DNA of 64,000 bases from Salminus brasiliensis (lineage: Eukaryota > Chordata > Actinopteri > Characiformes > Bryconidae): positions 16,983,933-17,047,932 of the forward strand of contig NC_132894.1 of assembly GCF_030463535.1 (NCBI RefSeq), in the 5' to 3' direction. Positions 28,401 through 37,400 of the stretch are shown here, one piece after another. The position numbers and the translations under genes are program-made. How positions within the stretch are numbered: position 1 is the first letter of the stretch; every line of letters begins with the position of its first letter. Under the pieces are notes generated by a model. That model was given only the letters and a program-made list of their open reading frames with translations. It was not told the origin of the DNA and did not search any database.

Positions 28401-31400
28401 TCTTGATAAATAGACAAATACAAATTACCCAAAACCTGGACACTGGAATAAAATATGTTAACTTAAACATTAATAACGTATCCTTACAATTTTGGAGAAA
28501 ATTATTTTTTTTTGTGATACTCAGATTCACATTAAGGAAATGCCAAATTCCCTCCCCTTCCACTGCAGTTCACTGTGTTTCTTTATCCACCAAACCCATT
28601 TGTGCAAAAGAGGCTGCCATGCAGAACAATGCCACAGTATATCTCAGTTAGGATTATTATTATTATCTGACAGGGCAGCTTTTTTAAGATGATGAAATTA
28701 AGACCTCGGGCCCAGTCATCTAGAACAAACAAGAAATCCCAAGCAAGAGAGAACTGCCTAGAGGCAGACACACACACATCCACACACAGAAAAATATACT
28801 TGGGCAGCTAGATGCAAATAAATTACATAGATAATAAAATCTAGAGTCTGTTGAAAGGGCTGTGCAGACACAACACATGTGGACATGTGCTTGACCCACT
28901 TCGGGCAGGTGGGTTTGATTATGCTGTGCTGTTTTTGAAGGGGTCTCATAGGAATGTGGTTAACTTTGGGGCCTCTGGCATCTAAGCTGACCACATGTGT
29001 AATCTAGACATTACTCAGTGTAAAGGATGTGATACAACACCAAGACACAGATTCCAAAAACATCCCATATTGGTACACATACATTCAAGTATTATGAGTG
29101 AAGCTTTGGAGCCTTCTATATATTACTTTGGTATAGCGTACCACTGATGTGCTACAGACACAATTACTGTTGATGATTAAAGCCAAGTAGGCTTTAATAA
29201 GTCACCTAACAGGCTAAACATCACAGCACAGACAATGTTCCAGTCCTACTAAAGCTCGTATCACATGTTTAGACAAAAGTCTTATGTCTGAGAGGACAAC
29301 ATGAAGTAAATAATAATCATAACAATAATAATAATAATAATAATAATAAGTGAGACTACATGTGAAGCCATGCAGGGCTTTGTATGTTAACCTCAGAATT
29401 ATGTAATTGACACAGATGAGGGTGATGTGAACAGATTTTTCGTGGCTACCAAAACTCCAAAAAGTGATTGCAATGGTCTTCCCTAGATATGACGAAGGCA
29501 TGTAGCAGATTCTCAGCATTTTTAAAAGTCATATTATGGTCCTAGACATAACTGAAGAGCTGATATCAAACTTTCTGTGCGTTTTCTGGCGATTCTGTGC
29601 GATTTAACAAACTAACTTAACATGGGAACACTGGAGAGATTGGAGGGTGAAGAATTTACATAGAAGTGTTTATTGGCTGCATTTCCATCTCTGGCTATGG
29701 CTGTTTTCATGCAGGTTTGCTTGCTTTCTTTTAAATAAAATCATTTGAGCCATTTACAGAACTTGCCGCTAACACAAGCCAGTTTTTTCCACACCTGCTT
29801 TCAGAACCAATTAGTGAGCTCCCACAGAGCCCCCACCCTGTGGCCCTCTTTAATGCACAAGGATGATTTGAGCTCTTTGGTCGTCTGAACAGAAATTTGA
29901 CACATCATACATCATGTCATCATTTTAAAATGCCACAGTATACAGTATTACGGTCATACCGCCCAGCCCTACTGACAACACTGCTAAAGCATCCGCTCAG
30001 CAACACTGATTCCCTATAGGGACACTCTGGTGTAACTGCATAAAAATGTTCAGGCAAAAAAAAAAATAGATTGTAAGACATGACCTTGTAAGTATAATTT
30101 TGAAACACCAGCCAGAAATAGACATCCACCACATGGTCATTTTTTGCATTAAGGTAATTCAAGGTTAAAACAACCATTTTCCAACACCACACAGCTTCCT
30201 TCAGCACACCTACAGTGCAAATACAGCTCAGACTCATAGGCTACTGTGCAGAATATAGCCACCTCTATCTCACCTTACCTTACCACCTGATCCTTTCCAT
30301 GTGGTGAAAGCTGTTAACGGTCCAAGCATCACAACAACAGACCAGCACACGCCAGCTAAACAAGCCCAAATGGTGACACTCTTATGAAATGTACGAAAAT
30401 AAAAGGCCACACAGCACATCACAGGGCTGGGTGATATGTTCCAGCTATTCCATATTTATTAGTTATAGAGCTACTGTCAGTATTTTTAAATACTCACAAA
30501 AATGATATCCAGGCAAGTAAAAGCATCTTGAACCTATGTAGCAATAGCAAGATTAATTTACTTATGTACAGACATTTTAACCTGTTTTAAGGATTGCTTT
30601 GAGATAAATGAGATAAATTATTCATTACATTGACTTGAAAGCAGAGTTATGTGAGTGAAAATGCTACAAAATATGGCTTTAAGATGATTTTACTTGCCAG
30701 GGTATAATTTCCTTAGTGCTGGACAATCCTTCATAAAATACCGAGATCTAGATTAATTAGAGAGCCTGGAAACAACAGCTAGTTTCACTGTTAGATTAAA
30801 ATGGCAAAGAAACAAAGAGCTGATTAAACGTTAGCCTATTATGCCATTATCTTGTGTTTCACCATTTGTATAATTCTTCCTCTTGATCTGTATTACATTG
30901 AAAATTATATAAATAATTGTAAATTCATTATATTTTTTCCAGCTTGAACATCTTGCTAATTATCTAAGATATCTTTAAGTATCTCACAAATTTTGGCCAT
31001 ACCGCCCACACCTACCCCACATCAGGAGCACAGGGTCGCAAAAAGAAAGACTTTACCCAGATTAAAAAAATAAATAAATAGTTCCACAACTCGGAGTGAG
31101 AGGACGGGAGGTGAAGATGGCATACTTCTCCTGGTGGTGAACTCGGTCTCCTGGCACACGTCCACTAAGCGGTGATAGGACTCCATCTCACCGGTTGAGA
31201 TCCGCACCATGGAGTAGGAGGCGTCCCGCGCCCGAGTGCCGCACGTGCAGCACCTGGATGGGAGAGTTTGATAACCGTCCATGCTGCAGCTGAAGGGTGC
31301 GTGTTATGGGTGCTGCTCAGGCAGCCTGCATAAGCAGTGACCAGTTGAGGCAAGGTCACTTCAGAGCAGGGGGAGATCAAAGCTGATAGACGGAGAGTGT

Positions 31401-34400
31401 CACTCGTTCAGGCTTAAGCTATTAATTCCTGCCGGGCCTCTCCTGCATAGGCTTCATTTACTGCTCTCTTCTCCACCTGACAGCATGCGTCTAGCACATA
31501 CACATGCACACAGACACAGCTAAGTAGCCTAACAATCTTATTGGAATAGATACACAGCTCAGTCTCATCTTATATTACCATCCCCATCAAATATGGTACA
31601 GCAACAACCCAAAACAGGAAGCAACAGGACAACTAAAATTCCTCAGTAATTGCAGTAGGTCAGCTAGACTTAGTTAATGACTATGCCATGTTCACTAGGG
31701 CTAGGAGGCTAGTTCCTCCGACTTTCTAATGAGCCTGGCTTCACTGTGCTCGCTGAGTAATTACTGGCATCTTTTTCAGGTCACATTACTCTGTGTCTTA
31801 AGCATTATTAAGCACACAGAGCTCCTTATTCATAGCCGAAAACCACCCAGAACGAAGTCGCCACATCCATAATGCAGATTATGGCAGTTTAGCACAGTCT
31901 CTCTTACACACACGCCACTCACTTCAAATCACCATGCAAGAACAAGGCACAGCCACACACACATACAGACATCCTCGTCACATACTTGTCCACAGGGACG
32001 AGTTCCGTGTCCACTATGCCACCTGGGTCAGGACAGCTGAGACTGAAAGGCTGAAACTAAAGGCTCTAACTTACACATTATGGAGCCCATCGTGGAGAGC
32101 GTCCTGGGCCGAGTGGTCCCAAGAGCAAGGTTCTCTCTAATCCTCTCCTCTTCTCTTGTTGTCCCTGCACGTTCACCAGCAGCTCCGGCAAGTGTCTACA
32201 GCTTTCTCTGAAGCCGTGGAACAAAATGCCATGGTTTACACAAATATCCTCAACAATGCCAGAAGCGCCGGGGGCTTCCCCTTCCTCTCCCACCCTCCAA
32301 GGCATTCATCATTGTGAGGGGCGTTCTGGTCTACAGTGCGTCAGAGGGAACTTCACACGGAGAGGGGCTGCTCCTTTCCTCCTTAAACCTCACATGGTCC
32401 CACTCACACATATACCCCCACACACACACACAAACAGAAGGAGCAGTAGCACAAGGAATGCTTACCCCCTCTCATACACCATGACACAAGGAGCAGAGGA
32501 CATGTGGCCCAAAACATTATTATCCCCTGGAACCATAGAATTAGTGTTTAGGTATTCATCTAAAAAAAAGGTGTTACTTAAAAAAAAACCTACTAAGGCC
32601 TATCCTACAGAAACTCATATGTAAGTCAAACTGGACTGAGGGCTCAAACCTAAACCCAAAACCAAGGAGTTGAATATCTCGTAACTAATTTAGCGACTTT
32701 ACACATGTTCAGACTTATTACCATTAATGAGAGGAATAAAATTGCCTGAAAACAAGTGGAAAACAACACAACAGTGGCCTCATTGTAGTGGAATGAAGAG
32801 GAAAAAACTGTGGAGAGAGATTAAAGGTGAGCTCACGTTCCTCTGCTGACCCTACATGAGCCAGACTGGCATGTCTGTTTCAGAACATTCCTTAGCATGG
32901 AAATCTTGAAAGCTCATAAAACCTGGAACTGTTTTCCCTTTCGCTGGTGTCTGGGAAGAACACCAGTGCTATGGCGACTTGAGACACACTCATTAATGTG
33001 CATGAAAGGTAACATACCTACACAAAACATAGCTGTTTTAGTATCTCTAAAGTTTGAACTTCTCTATGCTCAGTTAAGTGCTTAATAGAACTAAATCTAG
33101 GCCCGATATATATAGAACTGTGGTCCTAATCCGATTACTGTGATCTATTTTAGGAGCCTCTCTCATTCACTGGTATAGCTTTTATGGGCCTCACTCCCAT
33201 CCTTAAACTTTCACTTCTTTTACTCAGGGGTGTCTTGCTCCACACAGGAGATTACGCACAGGCTGGGGAATTGGCAGTCCAAATTGGGGAGAAAATGTTA
33301 TAAACTAAAAAAAATAATAAATGAATTAAAACTAAATGCAAATTACATTTATTTTTTATCATTCTTCCATTTTTTACAGACTTAAAAGTAACTGGACAGT
33401 TGCTGGCTTCAGTTTTGTAATTAGTAAAAAATGGGTTCAACTGTCCAAGTGACTAACACTGCTATAACACTGCAATATGAGAACATGAGATTTCTTTGCC
33501 TTTGGACACTTTTGGGTTATGGGCCATTATCCAGCTGCACTGTAGAGTGCAGTACAGTGCTCAGTTTTGCAGCATCAGACTGATCTGATTCTGAGCACAA
33601 ATAATAACTCTGTACTTATTGGAATTCATCCTGCAACAGTCACATAATCAATAAACCCCATACAGAGAAGAGGTTGCTGACTTCAGAAGAGTGCAAGGCA
33701 ACCACACACCCCCTGAACATTGTTGTGGAAATCGTCACCAGGTCCCTCAACACCAGCTCCATAACTAAGAAAGCCCAGCAGTGCCTCTACTTCCTACAGA
33801 GACTGAGGAAAGCTCATCGTCCTCCTCCAATCCTCACCATGTTCTACAGGGGGGTTGTGGAGAGCATACTACTGAGCACACTGGTTTGGGAATTGCAATG
33901 CCTCAGGCCGCAAGACCCTACAGAGAATAGCGAGGACAGCTGAGAAGATCATAGGGGTCTCTCTCTGCTCTGTCACATACCACATGCTGCACCAGTAAGG
34001 CCATCAGCATTACGAAGGACCCCACTCATCCCTCATATGGACCTTTTTTCACTGCTGCCGTCTGGCAGAAGGTACAGGAGCATCTGTGCTGTCACTGCAC
34101 GGTTCTGCAATAGCTTTATCCCACAGGCAGTCAGACTTTTAAACTCACAGAGAATGAACTAGACCCCCCATCCCCCCACTCACCCCCACGACCCATAGCA
34201 TTTGAATCTGTCTGCATCTTATTTATATAGTCTATACTTTACTACCTCAGTACCTGCTGTGTTATGTGCATTATAAGCTGTCTGCATATAATGTCATGGC
34301 ATGTTAAATATCTATGCACCTTATACACACTACCTCGAAATGAGATATTTATTTAATTTATTATATTGTGGTTTTTTTTTCTAGTTTAATGTTGTCATCT

Positions 34401-37400
34401 ATGTCTGCACGTTGCACTTTCTGCAGTCTGTTCTGTTCTGTACTGTGTTGTTTCTCCTTTTGTTCCATGTTGCACCTTTGTTATGGAAAAAACAATATTT
34501 CATTCCACTGTGTACTTGTACAGAGCTGAAATGACTATAAAAGCTTCTTGACTTGACCTGATAGTACCCCAGATCCACTGGACATGTCCATGCCAACAGT
34601 GCCGTCACAATGTTTGACAGATGGCCTAGTATGCTTCGGATCCTGAAGCCTCTCTTTCCATCACCATACCATATCACATCTAGTCTGACGGTTCTTCAGT
34701 GGTTGGTACTATGAAGTAAACCCTATTTTTACTTTAATATTTAATATTTAAAGGTATCTTTTGGTTGTAAATTTCACAATAAGAGGCCTACCTACTTGGG
34801 AGCATTCTTGACGTTGTGACACGAGACATGACTGTTTAGAAAATGCTTAGAAACAAATACTATGATCAACACATACAGGCAGTATTGTGCAAATCTGGAA
34901 AAAATACATGATAAAAAAGTTAACGGTTACTCCTCCAATAGGGTTATAAGTCATTTATATAGTCTACTGTGTCAGGTACCACATTGACATCACTGTCCAC
35001 CTAAACCACTGGCCTTAAACATCCAAAGAATGCATAAGATAAGAAATCTGATAAGAAAATGGGAGGTCATGGCTTTCAAGGTCTTCACAGAGCAACGCAG
35101 AAAGGATGAGAGTTGTACAGGAAGAAGGGAAGCAGTCTAATGGAGTTTTATGACTAAATGGACACTGAATGCTGCATTATTAAGACAGTGAGTAGCACAT
35201 ACACATAACTCGTTCTAGGCAATACAAAGTCTGATAATAAATGGTAAAAGGTATACTCTAGGAATAATATGTACAAATGATTCATTCCTGAGAAGCTAGT
35301 TTACACGGATTTCAGCCAGATACTTTGTAGGGGTAAGATCAAAGTCTCGTCTGTGTAGGGGTAGGAATATGATCATATATGATCAAACTGTAGCATAAAC
35401 GTAAAATTCCCTTTACAATTAGCATTTGATGTAGGTACTCAACATGAGAACCCAAAGCAGACCTGCAGAGACGCCTCCAGTTATGGAGCAAATAACACAG
35501 CAAGAGCTCAGCACTTAGCTCGGCAGGCCCAGGGAAACAATCTTTGCCCCAGTCCATGTGCAGTAGAGACACATAAACAGGAAGGAGGAGCTTAATTAAA
35601 GTAACAGATTCATGTTCAGATCCTGAGTGTGCACTTCCTCTGTGCGTTCCCCCAAATAATCTCTTTCAGCCAATGAAAGAAATCCATGCTCCGGGTTGCC
35701 AAAGATTGCGGCCCACCTCTTCCTTCTTCAGGGGCTGCTCGCTCTAATTTGGACAGGACGAAACAATGGAGGTTTGCGCTGAGATTCTTATAATACTTTA
35801 AACCTGCATGTGTTACACTTCAACATATGATCAGTAACAACAGCAGTTGCATAAGTTTATAATGCACAACAATTCAGTGTATGATCAACAGAAGCTGACT
35901 GTAATTATACTTATGTAAATACAGTTAACAGCACTTCTACAAGGGTCACTGACATCAGTGCCATAAAAAGAACGGCACTTTCAGATGTTGTTCACAGTCT
36001 GCATCAATCAGTCTGAATCAAGCCATTTAAACTGTACTGTACACTCTTAAAAAAATAAGGGTACCCAAAAAGAGTTCTTTGAAGAGATCAAATTAAGAAA
36101 ATGACAAAAAACCTTTTTGGAAAGTTTAGAAAAGCCTCACATCCTGTGAAAGGTTCTATACCAGGGGTGCCTAATCCTGCTCTTAGAGAGTCTAGCACCC
36201 TGGAGAGTTCAGATCCAGCATGCTGACAAAAATAGGAAACAGCATAACAACATCAACGCCATAAAGAAAAGAGTCGGTTGATTCCGAGAGGTCTCAGAGG
36301 TACAGTACAGAAGCCTGCAACAACAGGAACAACATAGTTACAGCCAGAGGTGAACTCACACTAAAAGCGGCAGAATGGAAACATATCAGATTTTTTTCCA
36401 GGAGTCACCCTGAGGGAAGGAGTTCAAAGACATGGGTAGGATAATCGTACCCTGGGCTGGATTTGAGGGAGGATGCAAAAAAAAAAAGCCATCCACTTGT
36501 TAAAAAACAAAAATGTTTGTACTACGGACGCCTGTTCAACCCCCTTTGCACTAATGCTGTTTTATATACATATATATAAGATATACGTTGTTAATATTTA
36601 ATTCCCTCCATATCTGATAGTTAATTCCCTCCATATCTGATCCCTCCATGTCTGATGTCACATATTTAAAAATACAACTCACTGTTAAATGTGGTATATA
36701 CTACTAAAACTGCCATTATATGTCAGGTCTATTTGGTAACCCAAACCGGATCAATATTCTTGTTATGAGCCATTACTTAGTATTGCAATGTCTAATTATT
36801 GTTGTCTAACCAACCTATACACAATATAAGTAACTTCTAATAACCCTGTGGTTAAAATATCCCCTGAATATGTTTATTTTAATTACTTTATATATATATA
36901 AACACCAAAACTGTATTTGGGAAAGTCTAAGAGAAACACTGTACTAATTACATATCAGCTGACAAGAGTTAAGGAAGGAAGTTTTGACGTATTGGCGATG
37001 GGCTTAAAACAGGCGGAGGGCGAGGGAAGGAAGTCCAGCGACCTTCCTATTGTTCACCTTTTTACATTTGCGATAGAAGTGTTTGGGGTTTTTTTTTCTT
37101 TCGCTTTATTTCTCAGCAAAGAACTCGGGCCTAATTTTGTGGCAGTGCCGGCGGAGGTGGTATCACATTTAGAATAAGCTGGCAAAATGCCTAGTTCCTG
37201 TGCTATCAAAAATGGCCATTACCAACAAAACCTTAAATAATGCCAGCAATTTACAAAATCCAAGGAACATATCTGATTTTCATAAGCTTTTGAAAATGTG
37301 GAAATATTGGAATACCTTGTCTGTGTAACTGTGTATACAGAAATATGGCAGACATGTGACAACAACACATATTCAAGATACATACATACAGAATGCACCA

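Larger units (their letters stand above)
16623..31191 (-). other. mcf2l2 intron 1, inner part
   Basis: 14.6 kb with no recognised exon. It holds Tc1-like relics (17085-17540, 19555-20790), a LINE 3' fragment (18885-19440), hAT-like MITE ends (17541, 22119-22301, 29950-29990, 30422-31016), a reversed SINE (28222-28400), microsatellites and one perfect hairpin (26083-26125). The segment at 24000-24450 is GC-richer than its surroundings, but I could not tie it to a promoter or exon. Confidence 0.55.
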
